This document shows, one piece after another, positions 23,802 to 33,809 of a stretch of DNA of 64,000 nucleotides. The stretch lies in contig NZ_JABAII010000004.1 in the NCBI RefSeq assembly GCF_012641405.1, positions 372,001 through 436,000 on the forward strand, in the 5' to 3' direction. The notes below the pieces were generated by a model, which was given only the letters and a program-made list of their open reading frames with translations, had not been told where the DNA came from and did not search any database. A program made the translations under genes and the position numbers. Each line of letters begins with the position of its first letter. Positions within the stretch are counted from its first letter, which is position 1. This stretch comes from Rhizobium sp. P40RR-XXII. GTDB taxonomy: Bacteria; Pseudomonadota; Alphaproteobacteria; Rhizobiales; Rhizobiaceae.

Positions 23802-26800
23802 TCAATACTCATGCTCGTAGACGACGCCGGCTTCTCCGGCGCCGTCGGATCCCGCCGCGCCGCGCAGCTTCACACCGCGTCCGACATTGAAATTGATGAT
23901 GGCTTTGGTGTTGTTGGAGGCGCCCTGCTGCAGCTCGATATAGGTGCGCTTGTTGATATACTTGCCGGCGCCGACCTGTGCCTGGCCGTTTGCATCGGTC
24001 GAAATATCCAGATCGTCCACGCCGAGATGGCTGCGCAACCCCTCGAACAACGATGTGGAGCGTCCGCCGGCGAGCTGGCTTGCGGCATCGGCGAGCTGGG
24101 CGATCTGCATGGCCGATAGTTTCGACATGGACTGGCCGAAGATCAACTGCGCCAGTACTTCATCCTGCGGCAGTGCCGGCGAGGAGGAAAAGCCGATCTG
24201 GGGATCGGTGGCGAGACCGGTAACATCGACGGTGATGGTGGTTGAGCTCACCGTCGATGTCGCCTCCATATTAAGTGCGGGGGTCAGGTCACCGCCGAAG
24301 GTGATCTTGCTCGAATCCGTGAAATCCAGCCGGCGGCTGAGGATGGTAAGGCGTCCGCGCCGCATGGTGAAGCCGCCGGATACGACAGGTTCCGCTGCCG
24401 TGCCGCGCACCGTGATGCTGCCGCCGAGTTCGGCGTCGATGCCGCGGCCGCGCACGAAGATCTGCGAGGGTGCGTCGAGTTGCAGATCAATGCCGAGGGT
24501 GGTCGATTTGCTGCGCGGTCCCTCTGGCTTCTGATCCTTGAACTGGGCGTTGACCGCAGCGGGGGCATTCTTGTGCTTGATGTTGATCTCGGAAAGCGAC
24601 GCAGGCAGCTTCTCCGGCACCGTGATCGACGCCTTGTTGATCCTGAGATTGCCCGTCAGCATCGGCGCGGTCATCAGCGGCCCCTTGACGCCGAGAGTGC
24701 CGTTGATGGTCGCGGCCACCAGCGTACCGTCGACATAGGTCGCGTTGTTGAACTTCATCTGGATATCGGCCGGGAAGCCGCTATTCGGGGCAATGCCGAC
24801 CGTGCCGCTGCCCGAAATGCTGCCGCCGCTCGTCAGGTTGCCGGCGAGCCGCGAAATGACGGCCTGCTTGCCATCGAGGGTCACGGTGACGGTGAGCCCG
24901 CTGAGGGTCAGGTTCCGGCGGACGTCGACCAGCTTGGCGCCGTCGGTGGCAATCGTGCCGGTAACGGCAGGTGCCGCCGTCGTGCCGCCGATCTGCATGT
25001 CGATCTTCGCCATACCTGTCATGACCAGGCCTTGGGCGGCGAGCTGGCGGGCAAGGGCATCGAAAGGCACATTGCCGGAAAACTTCAGCGCCATGCCTTT
25101 GTTGCCGGCGACGGCGACAGTGCCGCCGCCGTTAAGCACAAGGCCGCTCTGGCCGGTCAGGTTGGTGTTGATAGTCACGACATTGTCGGCGAATTTGCCG
25201 TCCGCCTTGATGCCGAGCGCGGCAAGACCGGCGGATTTCGTCTGGCTCGTCGCCGCGCCCGACCAGTTTGTCTGGAACACGACGGTGGGCGCGGTTGCCT
25301 TGCCGGTGACCGTTACCGTGCCGGAAATGACGCCTTCGGCCGCGAGCGTCGGCGCAAAGACATTGGCGAGGCTTGCCGGCAGGTTGGCGATCTTGGCATT
25401 GATGTTCAATGTCTGACCGGCGGTGCCATCGACGGTCACCGAGCCGCCGCCCGTCTGAAGGGTCAGGCCATTCAGCGACGCTGTCCCATCCTTGATGACG
25501 ATCTTGGTCGGCGATGCCAGCTTGACCGGTATCGTCCGCGGAGCACCCGCAAATGCGTCGATGCTCACCGTTGTCTGGCCACCCGATGTCTCGACGCCGC
25601 CACGCGTCGTTAGCGGCGCGTTGTCATATGTGGACTTCAGATCGAAGTCTGTGCGGCTGCCCTGCTGGGTGAAGGTCAGGCCGAGACCGGTGATGCGGTT
25701 GGCGCCGGAGGCGATGGTATCCGCACGGATGCTGCCATTGGCGGAGAAGGCCTTGAGGTCGTCGACGGTGAGCGCGACGGCCGGCGTGCCGATGACGAGA
25801 TCGTCTCGGCGGATACCATTGCCACTGGCATTGACCTTCAGGCTGGTCTTGCCATTGGCGCTGGCGATATCGAGCGAGCCCTTGAGGTCGCCCTCGGCCT
25901 TCTGCCCGGCGAGGGCCGCAAGGAGGCTCAGATCCGGCAGATCGAATGTCAACGCGCCTGACGGTTCGAAGCTCGGCGACAGGTCCAGCTTGCCTTGCAG
26001 CTTGTTCGTGCCGATCTCGGCCGATAGGGACGGGATGCTGGTGCGGCCATCCTTTGAAACGGCGTCGGCGGTGATACGGATCGGCTTGCCGTCAATCGCT
26101 CCGCTCGCTTGCACTTTCGCCTGCGGGGCCTTTGGATCCGCGGTTCCCGTTACGCCGATGTCGAGCGTATCCAGCAGCCGTCCCGCCAGCTTGACGTTGA
26201 CGGCCTTGGCGGTCGCGTCGATGCCGAGCGCGGTCAGCGGTCCCTTGGCCTTGAGGCCGATATCGGCCTGTCCTTCGGCGTTTGGTATCAGCTTGGAAAG
26301 GTCGAGTAGCTTGCCCGATAGATCGGAGGTTAGCGACTGGTCGTTGAGCGCGACATTTCCGGTGATCTCGGCGACGCTGGATTTCACCGCAAGGTTGGAG
26401 AGCGACATCTTGGTCGGCACCGTGCCGGCGACCTGCCCTTCCAGAGAAAGCGTGCCTTCGAACTTGTCCGAGACGCCGTCCGGCAGCACGCCAGGCAAAG
26501 CGAAAAGCTTGAAATTGCCCGTCAGCGCCTTCGAAGACAGCGTATATTTGCCGTTGACCGTGCCGCCGATGCTGGCGCTTTCCAGCGTCGTATTGTTGAA
26601 GCCGATCGTGTCGGGCGAGAGCTGCAAGGGCGCGGTCAGCGCGATCGGCGCCCGGATCAGACGATTGAGATCGGCATTGAGAAAGGCCGTCTGGCCGACG
26701 ACCAAGCGGAGCTGCAATGGGCCGGACATGGCGGCCAGATTGAAGGCGTCGCTTCTGGCGCTCAGATTGATTTGCCCGATTTGCCCCTGCGGCGTGCTGG

Positions 26801-27989
26801 CGCTGTCGAGTGCGGCTTTCGCATCGATCTTCACCAATTGGGCAGCGCCCGTCAGCGCGATATCGACGCGGGAAATCAGGGCCCGGACCTCGCCGTCCTC
26901 CATCGGCCAGCGGAAGTCGACGGGGCCGGAGGTGCCGAGCAGATTGGCATTGAGGCTGTTGTTGCCGTTGGGATCCAGCGTGCCGGATGCGGCAAGCACC
27001 GCACTGCCGGTGGCAAGATTGCCGGTCTGGATGTCGATCTTGCCCTTGCCGTCGAAGGTTGCGGAGACATCGATAGTCGTCTGGCCGGCAAAGAGCGGCC
27101 GCATGGTCGGTGGGAGCAGCGAGTCGACGTCGCCACCGCCCTTGACGTCGATGTGGTGCAGGCCGTCGGCCGAGAGGCTGTGATGGCCGCTGATGGCGAC
27201 CGTCGGCTTGCCGTCGAGCGCTGCCTGCAGCTTCCCGGCCCAATTGGAGAGAGGACCGTCGCCGGAAAGATCAATGTTGATCGCCGGGCCGCCCGGCAGA
27301 TGCAGCAGGCCAGCCAACATTCCGTCGCGCGGCTCGGAAATCTGCGTCTTCAGCTTCAGCTGGTTTTCGGCCGGCGCGAAGGCGATATCGGCGGAAAGCT
27401 TGGCATCGGGCACATCGTGGCGGCTGGCATTCAGCATGAGACCCATGCTGCTGCTGTTTGCCTTGACGCTGCCGTCGGCGGCCAGAATAAAATCCTGTCC
27501 GGCGACCGCCTGTCCAATGCGAAGATCGGGCAGGGCGATGGTGCCGATATCGATAGCGATGGGTAGTGAAAAACCGCCACTGCCCTGCGTCGCCTGCGTT
27601 TCCGGCGTGGGCGCGGCCGTCGAAATCGGCAGCCGTTCAAAATCGACGATATCGGCTGCGATGCGATCGGCATGGAAGGTGCCGGTCAGCAAAGATAGCG
27701 GAGACCAGTCGATGGCAAGGTTCTGCACCTTGGCGTAGGGGCCTTTGGTGTCGGATACGATGATCGAACCGACCCTCAGATTGCCGTTCAGCAGGCCGGA
27801 GGGCGCGGCGATGGCGATGGTGCGATCCGGCGTCGAGGCGATCTTCGCCACCTGGTCGACGGCATAGGTGGTTGCGGAGGGGACAAGGCCGACGACGAGC
27901 ATAGCCGCGATCACGAGCAAAAGGATTGCCACGACCGCATAGGCGATCCAGCGCACCAATCTCCCGAGGATTCGAATCAATATGCTCAT
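23802..27989 (-). CDS. tamB: Translocation and assembly module protein TamB
   Basis: 1395 residues, in the range of alphaproteobacterial TamB. An N-terminal transmembrane anchor (about residues 15-35, IAYAVVAILLLVIAAMLVVG) is followed by a very long beta-rich, low-complexity periplasmic region of the AsmA/TamB/VPS13-like type. It ends in the conserved TamB C-terminal domain, with FGGDLTPALNMEATSTV, GFSSSPALPQDEVLAQLIFG and a terminal tyrosine. TamB bridges the inner membrane to TamA in the outer membrane and is implicated in outer-membrane protein assembly and lipid transport. It follows tamA on the same strand with 65 bases between them. Confidence 0.93.
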   Translation of the reverse strand: MSILIRILGRLVRWIAYAVVAILLLVIAAMLVVGLVPSATTYAVDQVAKIASTPDRTIAIAAPSGLLNGNLRVGSIIVSDTKGPYAKVQNLAIDWSPLSLLTGTFHADRIAADIVDFERLPISTAAPTPETQATQGSGGFSLPIAIDIGTIALPDLRIGQAVAGQDFILAADGSVKANSSSMGLMLNASRHDVPDAKLSADIAFAPAENQLKLKTQISEPRDGMLAGLLHLPGGPAINIDLSGDGPLSNWAGKLQAALDGKPTVAISGHHSLSADGLHHIDVKGGGDVDSLLPPTMRPLFAGQTTIDVSATFDGKGKIDIQTGNLATGSAVLAASGTLDPNGNNSLNANLLGTSGPVDFRWPMEDGEVRALISRVDIALTGAAQLVKIDAKAALDSASTPQGQIGQINLSARSDAFNLAAMSGPLQLRLVVGQTAFLNADLNRLIRAPIALTAPLQLSPDTIGFNNTTLESASIGGTVNGKYTLSSKALTGNFKLFALPGVLPDGVSDKFEGTLSLEGQVAGTVPTKMSLSNLAVKSSVAEITGNVALNDQSLTSDLSGKLLDLSKLIPNAEGQADIGLKAKGPLTALGIDATAKAVNVKLAGRLLDTLDIGVTGTADPKAPQAKVQASGAIDGKPIRITADAVSKDGRTSIPSLSAEIGTNKLQGKLDLSPSFEPSGALTFDLPDLSLLAALAGQKAEGDLKGSLDIASANGKTSLKVNASGNGIRRDDLVIGTPAVALTVDDLKAFSANGSIRADTIASGANRITGLGLTFTQQGSRTDFDLKSTYDNAPLTTRGGVETSGGQTTVSIDAFAGAPRTIPVKLASPTKIVIKDGTASLNGLTLQTGGGSVTVDGTAGQTLNINAKIANLPASLANVFAPTLAAEGVISGTVTVTGKATAPTVVFQTNWSGAATSQTKSAGLAALGIKADGKFADNVVTINTNLTGQSGLVLNGGGTVAVAGNKGMALKFSGNVPFDALARQLAAQGLVMTGMAKIDMQIGGTTAAPAVTGTIATDGAKLVDVRRNLTLSGLTVTVTLDGKQAVISRLAGNLTSGGSISGSGTVGIAPNSGFPADIQMKFNNATYVDGTLVAATINGTLGVKGPLMTAPMLTGNLRINKASITVPEKLPASLSEINIKHKNAPAAVNAQFKDQKPEGPRSKSTTLGIDLQLDAPSQIFVRGRGIDAELGGSITVRGTAAEPVVSGGFTMRRGRLTILSRRLDFTDSSKITFGGDLTPALNMEATSTVSSTTITVDVTGLATDPQIGFSSSPALPQDEVLAQLIFGQSMSKLSAMQIAQLADAASQLAGGRSTSLFEGLRSHLGVDDLDISTDANGQAQVGAGKYINKRTYIELQQGASNNTKAIINFNVGRGVKLRGAAGSDGAGEAGVVYEHEY

Positions 27990-28054
27990 GAAAGCGACAG
28001 TAACCCCAATTTTCTAACCGTGTGCTGAAACGCCTGCGACAACTATACGGCTTG

Positions 28055-29980
28055 TCAGAAGGCCTGACCAATGCCGGCATAGATGCCATAAGATGTGCCG
28101 TCGTCATATTTCTTCAATGGAACGGCGACATCGAGCCTGATCGGACCGAAGGGCGTAGCGTAGCGCAGGCCGACGCCTGCGCCAATGCGCAGATCGGACA
28201 AGTCCGGGAAGGTGGTGTCGGTAACGCTACCCATATCGACGAAGGGGACGATGCCGATCGTATCGGTGATCTTCACGCGGGCTTCGAAAGAGGCGGTCAC
28301 ATAGGAGCGTCCGCCGGTTTCGTCGCCGTTGGAATTGTAGGGCGAGATCTCCTGATAGCCGTAGCCACGCACCGAGCCGCCGCCGCCGGCATAGAAGCGC
28401 CGGGTGGCTGGAATATCCTCGATATTGTTTGCGCCCAGCAGCGAGCCGGCGGCAAGCTTGCCGGCAAAGACGACGTTATTGTTGGCGCCGATGCCCTTGT
28501 AGCCGGTGATCGAGCCCTCGAGCGAGCTGAAGATCGTGCCGCCCATCGCCTCATAGCTCGGCTTGGCGCCGATCGAAGCGCGGTAGCCCTCGGTCGGGTC
28601 CAGCTTGTTGTCGCGCGTGTCTCTGACATATTCGAGCGGGATCGCGACCGTCAGATAGTTGTGCTTGCCGAAGGCGTCGGTGGTATCCTGTTCATAGGAT
28701 ATCTCGCCGCCAGCGGAGACGGTATCCTGATCGTTGATTTCGTAAGCAAGGCTGCTGCTTGCCGTCGCGGTATTGGCGTCGTAGGCGTCCGGATGCAGGC
28801 TCTGCATCTTGAGGCCGGCCGTGAAGGTTGCCGAAGGATAGAAGGTCGCGGGCCTGACATAGGTGATGCCGGCCGTGTAATCGAACTGGCCGACATCGGT
28901 CGTCTCGCCGATGCGGGAGATGGAGCCCTCGATGCGCAGCGAATCCGCGCGGCCGGTCAGATTACGGTGTCCCCAATAGCCCTGCAGGCCGAAGCCGTCG
29001 ATGGTGGAATATTGCGCGCCGACGCCGAAGAAGCGCTGCTTGCCTTCCGAGACTTCAATGGTCGTCGGGATGCTGCCATCAGGCGCCAGCTTGTCGGCCT
29101 CGCGGATGGTGACGCTGGAAAAGACGCCGAGTTTTCTCAAGCGGTCCGATGCTTTCTTCAATTCGTCGGGAGAGTAAGGCTTGCCTTCATTAATGCGGGC
29201 ATAGCGCTTGATGAAATCCGGATCGACCGATTTCTGGCCGGTGACACCGACATTGCCGAAGGGAGCGATGGGGCCGCTTTCGACTTTCAGCGAGACGTCG
29301 ACCGTGTCGCTCGCATGGTCGGCGATGACATCGCGCTTGTCGAGCCTGGCAAGCGGATGTCCCTCGTTCTTGAAATCGGCGACCATCTTGTCGCCGGCCT
29401 TCAGGATCGTCAGGGAACCGGCATCGCCGCCACGCACGAGCCCATAATTCGCCGGGTCCAGCCTGGCGGCGTCGCCCTGGAGGTTGATTCTGCCGAGTTT
29501 GAAGACAGGACCGGGATCAACGCTGATAGTGACGGCAACTGGCTTGGCGCGGCTGAAGGTCGGCGTCGGCGGCAATGCGTCGAGCGGGGTGCCATTGATG
29601 GTAATGGTGACCACGCCGCCGTAGCGCGCCTTTTCATAGAGGCTAGCAATCAGCCTGTCACGATCGTCGCGCGCCTTGACGACAACGCCGAGATCGCCGG
29701 ATACGGGCTTTTTCTCGTCGGCAATCAGCATCGAGCTGTCGTTCAACGATTCCTTCAGATCCTTGTCGAGATTGTCGGCCTTGAAATCGACCGTGTAGCG
29801 AACGGGATCGGAAACCTGGTCCGCCGTTTCATCCTCGCCCCAGAGCTTTATCCCGAAGAGTTTAAACGCAAAGGCGTTTCCGGCATACATCGGACCGAGC
29901 GCAAGCACTGCCGCAACCGCTGCCACGGTTCCTGCCCGCCGATACGCAATACTCTTTCTCGGTTCAGTTCTTTTATGCAT
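28055..29980 (-). CDS. tamA: Outer-membrane translocation module protein TamA (Omp85 family)
   Basis: 641 residues. A basic N-terminus and hydrophobic stretch (AGTVAAVAAVLALGPMYAGN) form a signal peptide ending near AFA. POTRA-like domains occupy about residues 45-300, including ASLYEKARYGGVVTITING. The C-terminal half is a 16-stranded Omp85 barrel with YAGGGGSVRGYGYQEISP (the VRG motif of the family) and the C-terminal phenylalanine (GIGQAF) typical of outer-membrane proteins. It acts with TamB, encoded just downstream. Confidence 0.93.
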   Translation of the reverse strand: MHKRTEPRKSIAYRRAGTVAAVAAVLALGPMYAGNAFAFKLFGIKLWGEDETADQVSDPVRYTVDFKADNLDKDLKESLNDSSMLIADEKKPVSGDLGVVVKARDDRDRLIASLYEKARYGGVVTITINGTPLDALPPTPTFSRAKPVAVTISVDPGPVFKLGRINLQGDAARLDPANYGLVRGGDAGSLTILKAGDKMVADFKNEGHPLARLDKRDVIADHASDTVDVSLKVESGPIAPFGNVGVTGQKSVDPDFIKRYARINEGKPYSPDELKKASDRLRKLGVFSSVTIREADKLAPDGSIPTTIEVSEGKQRFFGVGAQYSTIDGFGLQGYWGHRNLTGRADSLRIEGSISRIGETTDVGQFDYTAGITYVRPATFYPSATFTAGLKMQSLHPDAYDANTATASSSLAYEINDQDTVSAGGEISYEQDTTDAFGKHNYLTVAIPLEYVRDTRDNKLDPTEGYRASIGAKPSYEAMGGTIFSSLEGSITGYKGIGANNNVVFAGKLAAGSLLGANNIEDIPATRRFYAGGGGSVRGYGYQEISPYNSNGDETGGRSYVTASFEARVKITDTIGIVPFVDMGSVTDTTFPDLSDLRIGAGVGLRYATPFGPIRLDVAVPLKKYDDGTSYGIYAGIGQAF

Positions 29981-30245
29981 ACGCCGCTTTACGGTTACAT
30001 GAGAACTTACTCAGTTTGACGTTTCCCGGGAGTTAACGCGCGGCCACCATAGAGGCAAAAGTCGTTCAGGTGTACCTTTTTGGAGTCAAAAACGTGGAAA
30101 AATGCCCCTTAATGGCTGAAATGCTGACGTTTTCGGCACAGTTCCGACATATTCGAGCAACCTGAAAAACAGCGTCCACGGGTTGTCCAGGCCATGCGGC
30201 AGGCGCGTTTGGTGCCGGCGCCACAGCCATTTATCGGCCGGAATC
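29981..30245. other. Intergenic leader region of tamA
   Basis: Between the tamA start and the terminator of the next gene I see no gene with convincing coding signs and no repeat from the families in this window. It presumably holds the tamA promoter; I could not place it with confidence. Confidence 0.5.
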
Positions 30246-30275
30246 AAAAAGTCCCGGACTTGCGTCCGGGACTTT
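30246..30275 (-). terminator. Strong terminator of the glycine-zipper gene
   Basis: Perfect 12-base arms AAAGTCCCGGAC (30248-30259) and GTCCGGGACTTT (30264-30275) around TTGC; on the minus strand the stem runs into TTTTTG. It starts 24 bases after the stop of the 91-residue gene. Confidence 0.88.
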
Positions 30276-30298
30276 CGAAAGCTTCGTGCTTGGATCGA

Positions 30299-30574
30299 TC
30301 AGTAGCCGCCGTAGCCGCCGCGTGGGCAATCGTCGATGTAGCGACGACCGTAGCGGTCGCGGTAGTAGCACTGGCCGGGCTGCTCCCGGACGCTGCCGAT
30401 GACGGCGCCGGAAACGCCGCCGATGGCTGCGCCGACCGCGGCGCCGCGGACGTTGCCGGTGACTGCGCCGCCGATAATGGCGCCGGATGCTGCACCGATG
30501 CCTGCGCCCTGTTCAGTCGGCGTGCAGCTTGCGATAGACAAGCCGACCAATGCGAGCATAAGAACTTTTTTCAT
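30299..30574 (-). CDS. Small glycine-zipper lipoprotein
   Basis: 91 residues. MKKVLMLALVGLSIASC is a lipoprotein signal with the acylated Cys at position 17. The middle is a glycine-zipper repeat (GAGIGAASGAIIGGAVTG and GAAVGAAIGGVSGAVIGS), which usually spans or associates with membranes. The tail is aromatic and basic (YYRDRYGRRYIDD). It resembles the small YMGG-like/osmotically inducible lipoproteins of the rhizobial envelope. GGAGAG precedes the ATG. Its function is unknown. Confidence 0.82.
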   Translation of the reverse strand: MKKVLMLALVGLSIASCTPTEQGAGIGAASGAIIGGAVTGNVRGAAVGAAIGGVSGAVIGSVREQPGQCYYRDRYGRRYIDDCPRGGYGGY

Positions 30575-30870
30575 TTACTCTCTCCAACGTTAGTTAAGCC
30601 GAACCCCGGCCAACGTCGTCCCATTCTTCAGCTCCACCACGATGGGCTGTCTTTCAGTCCTGCAATGATGAAAAATATCGTGCAAAATATGATTGTCCAT
30701 TGGCTGGCAATAGTTTTTTTGTTGCCGAACAAAGGCAGCTTCGCATTCGGAGAGTAAAACGACGGGCGCGAAGCAGAAAATCCGCGACCGTTCTAAAGTA
30801 GAGGTTGATTGGACTGCAAAAAAAGTCAAATGATGCTCCTTGCCTCTGGAGGAGAGGCGAGGAGGAAAAT
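30575..30870. other. Divergent intergenic region between lipoprotein gene and coxS
   Basis: 296 bases, less GC-rich than the surroundings. A minus-strand short frame starting ATG at 30697 and ending at 30590 encodes about 35 residues ending IVVELKNGTTLAGVRLN, which recalls an Sm-like strand pattern. It lacks a visible ribosome-binding site, so I do not call it a gene. The plus-strand end holds GAGGCGAGGAGG, the coxS ribosome-binding site. Confidence 0.5.
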
Positions 30871-31359
30871 ATGGCAAAGGTGACTTTGACGGTGAACGGC
30901 CGTTCGGTCAGCGGCGAGTGCGAGGATCGCACGCTGCTTGTCCATTTCATTAGGGAAAAACTCGGCCTGACCGGAACCCATGTCGGCTGCGATACCAGCC
31001 AGTGCGGTGCCTGTGTCATCCACATGGATGGTAAGTCGGTGAAGAGCTGTTCGATCCTGGCCGTTCAGGCTTCCGGCTCCAAGATCACTACCATCGAGGG
31101 TCTGGCCGCCAATGGCGAGCTGCATCCGGTCCAGGCCGCCTTCAAGGAGCATCACGGCCTGCAATGCGGCTTCTGCACGCCGGGCATGGTGATGGCATCG
31201 GTCGACATGATCAACCGTCATGGCGGCAAGCTGGACGAAAAGATTGTTCGCAGCGAGCTCGAAGGCAATATCTGTCGGTGCACCGGCTATCACAACATCG
31301 TCAAGGCGGTGCTTTCAGCCAATGCCGAGATGAATGCCGCCAAACAGGCGGCTGAATAG
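30871..31359 (+). CDS. coxS: Xanthine dehydrogenase/CODH-type small [2Fe-2S] subunit
   Basis: 162 residues. The ferredoxin-type cluster is bound by C40, C45, C48 and C60 ([10 protein letters not shown]), and the second, alpha-helical cluster by C99, C102, C135 and C137 (CGFC and CRC). This is the electron-transfer subunit of molybdenum hydroxylases. GGAGG precedes the ATG at 30871 by about five bases. With the following coxL and coxM it forms the S-L-M order usual for form II CO-dehydrogenase-like enzymes. The symbol follows that family; the real substrate is not known. Confidence 0.9.
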   Translation: MAKVTLTVNGRSVSGECEDRTLLVHFIREKLGLTGTHVGCDTSQCGACVIHMDGKSVKSCSILAVQASGSKITTIEGLAANGELHPVQAAFKEHHGLQCGFCTPGMVMASVDMINRHGGKLDEKIVRSELEGNICRCTGYHNIVKAVLSANAEMNAAKQAAE

Positions 31360-31443
31360 AGTTTCACCGAGACTGTCTGGCGAGACGCCAATGATCGTCG
31401 TCTTGGCGTGGTGCCAGGCCCGCAACCCCGATGGGAGGATGTG

Positions 31444-33789
31444 ATGGGCGTGGAAGGCATTGGTGCGCGTGTTGCGCGCAAGGAAGATAAGCGATTTCTG
31501 ACGGGCAAGGGGCGCTACACCGACGACATGGTGACGCCGGGCATGAAATATGCCTATTTCGTCCGCAGCCCGCATGCGCATGCAAAGATCACAAGTATCG
31601 ATGCGTCGGCGGCACTTTCCATGCCGGGCGTCATCGGCGTGCTCGACGGCAAGCAATTGCTTGATGATGGCATCGGCAACCTGATCTGCGGCTGGATGAT
31701 CCATTCAAAGGACGGATCCCCGATGAAGATGGGCGCCTGGCGGCCTCTGGCGGTCGATACTGTCCGCTATGTCGGCGATGCCGTCGCCATCGTCGTCGCC
31801 GACAGTCTCGGCGAAGCCCGCGATGCGGCGGAAGCCGTAGAGGTCGACTATGAAGAGCTGCCTGCCGTCGTCGAGGCGGTGGATGCATTGAAAGCGGGCG
31901 CGCCGCAGATCCATCCCGAAGCACCCGACAATCAGATTTTCGACTGGGAGCTCGGCGATGCGGCCGCAACCGACAAGGCGATCGCCGAAGCCGCGCATGT
32001 CACCGAGATCGAGCTCCATAACAACCGGCTTTCGCCGAATGCCATGGAGCCGCGCGCCACGCTCGGCATCTATGATGCCGCCGAAGATCACTATACCTGC
32101 TATACGACGAGCCAGAACCCGCATGTGGCGCGGCTGGTCATGAGCGCCTTCTACAATGTCGCCCCGGAAAACAAGCTGCGTGTCATCGCGCCTGATGTCG
32201 GCGGCGGCTTCGGCTCGAAAATCTACATCTACCCGGAAGAAATCGTCTGTCTTTGGGCATCGAAGAAAACCGGCGTGCCGGTCAAGTGGACGGCTGACCG
32301 CACCGAAGCCTTCCTGACGGATGCGCATGGCCGTGACCACGTTTCCAAGGTCAAGATGGCCTTCGATGCGGAGAACCGCATCACGGCGCTGAAGGTCGAC
32401 ACGATCGCCAATCTCGGCGCCTATATGTCGCTGTTTTCCTCGTGCGTACCGACTTACCTTTATGCGACGCTGCTGTCGGGCCAGTATGCGATCCCGGCGA
32501 TCCACGCCAACGTCCGCACGGTCTATACCAACACCGTGCCGGTCGATGCCTATCGCGGGGCGGGGCGTCCGGAGGCGACCTATCTTCTGGAGCGTACCGT
32601 CGAGACGGCAGCACGCGAACTCGGCGTCTCGCCGGCGGAATTGCGGCGGATCAATTTTGTCCGCACCTTCCCCCACCAGACGCCTGTCATCATGAATTAC
32701 GACGCGGGCGATTACGAAGCCTCGCTCAATGCCGCCATGCAGCAGGCGGATTGGGCTGGTTTTCCTTCGCGTAAGGCGGAGGCGGCTGCCCGCGGCATGA
32801 AGCGCGGCATCGGCATGAGCTGCTATATCGAGGCTTGCGGTCTTGCACCGTCGCAGGCCGTCGGCGCGCTCGGCGCCGGCGTCGGCCTGTGGGAATCCGC
32901 CGAGGTGCGGGTGAACGCAGTCGGGACCATCGAAGTGCTCACGGGCTCGCACAGCCACGGGCAGGGACATGAGACCACCTTCGCGCAGCTCGTCGCCGAC
33001 CGGCTCGGGGTGCCGATCGACAGCGTTTCCATCGTCCATGGCGATACCGACAAGGTGCAGATGGGCATGGGCACCTATGGCTCCCGCTCGGGCGCCGTCG
33101 GCATGTCCGCCGTGGTCAAGGCGCTCGACAAGGTGGAGGCGAAGGCGAAGAAGATCGCCGCGCACCTGATGGAGGCCGACGAAAGCGATATCGTCATCGA
33201 GAACGGTGAAGTGAAGGTGGCGGGCACCGACAAATCGCTGCCCTGGTTCCAGGTGGCGCTGGCATCCTACACCGCGCACAATCTGCCCGCCGGCATGGAG
33301 CCGGGCCTGAAGGAAACCGCCTTCTACGATCCGGCGAACTTCACCTTCCCGGCCGGCTGCTACATCTGCGAGGTCGAGGTTGATCCGGAAACGGGTAAGA
33401 CTGAGATCGTGCAGTTCGTCGCCGCCGACGACTTCGGCAACATCATCAACCCGATGATCGTCGAGGGGCAGGTGCATGGCGGCATCGCGCAAGGGATCGG
33501 CCAGGCGCTGCTGGAGGGCGTGTATTATGACGAGAGCGGCCAGCTGCTGACGGCGAGCTTCATGGATTACACCATGCCGCGCGCCGACGATCTGCCATCG
33601 TTCCAGCTTTCGCACCAGAACACGCCTTGCCCGAACAATCCGCTGGGTGTGAAGGGATGCGGCGAGGCGGGCGCCATCGGCTCGCCGCCGGCACTGATGA
33701 ACGCCATCACCGATGCGATCGGCAATAATACGCTGACCATGCCGGCCACCCCGCTCAAGGTGTGGGAAGCGGCGCGGGCCACGGCCTGA
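31444..33789 (+). CDS. coxL: Form II CO-dehydrogenase-like molybdenum large subunit
   Basis: 781 residues from the ATG at 31444 with GGAGG five bases upstream. It belongs to the molybdenum hydroxylase large-subunit family (aldehyde oxidase/xanthine dehydrogenase fold), with DVGGGFGSK and GCGEAGAIGSP binding the cofactor. The active-site loop at residues 369-375 is AYRGAGR, the form II signature, not the AYxCSFR loop with the copper-binding Cys of true aerobic CO dehydrogenase. So it probably oxidises an aldehyde, purine or other small molecule rather than CO. It follows coxS by 84 bases and precedes coxM by 20 bases. Confidence 0.92.
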   Translation: MGVEGIGARVARKEDKRFLTGKGRYTDDMVTPGMKYAYFVRSPHAHAKITSIDASAALSMPGVIGVLDGKQLLDDGIGNLICGWMIHSKDGSPMKMGAWRPLAVDTVRYVGDAVAIVVADSLGEARDAAEAVEVDYEELPAVVEAVDALKAGAPQIHPEAPDNQIFDWELGDAAATDKAIAEAAHVTEIELHNNRLSPNAMEPRATLGIYDAAEDHYTCYTTSQNPHVARLVMSAFYNVAPENKLRVIAPDVGGGFGSKIYIYPEEIVCLWASKKTGVPVKWTADRTEAFLTDAHGRDHVSKVKMAFDAENRITALKVDTIANLGAYMSLFSSCVPTYLYATLLSGQYAIPAIHANVRTVYTNTVPVDAYRGAGRPEATYLLERTVETAARELGVSPAELRRINFVRTFPHQTPVIMNYDAGDYEASLNAAMQQADWAGFPSRKAEAAARGMKRGIGMSCYIEACGLAPSQAVGALGAGVGLWESAEVRVNAVGTIEVLTGSHSHGQGHETTFAQLVADRLGVPIDSVSIVHGDTDKVQMGMGTYGSRSGAVGMSAVVKALDKVEAKAKKIAAHLMEADESDIVIENGEVKVAGTDKSLPWFQVALASYTAHNLPAGMEPGLKETAFYDPANFTFPAGCYICEVEVDPETGKTEIVQFVAADDFGNIINPMIVEGQVHGGIAQGIGQALLEGVYYDESGQLLTASFMDYTMPRADDLPSFQLSHQNTPCPNNPLGVKGCGEAGAIGSPPALMNAITDAIGNNTLTMPATPLKVWEAARATA

Positions 33790-33809
33790 GACGAGAGGAG
33801 GATAGGACA

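Noticed and set aside
24480..27566. Several long plus-strand frames (377, 563 and 264 codons) opposite tamB
   Set aside because: Their sequences are low-complexity and composition-driven with no domain signal, while the minus strand gives one continuous TamB protein.
28022..30019. A 665-codon plus-strand open frame
   Set aside because: It lies wholly antisense to tamA, which has a signal peptide, POTRA-like and barrel signatures and a terminal Phe. Long antisense frames are expected in high-GC DNA with this codon usage.
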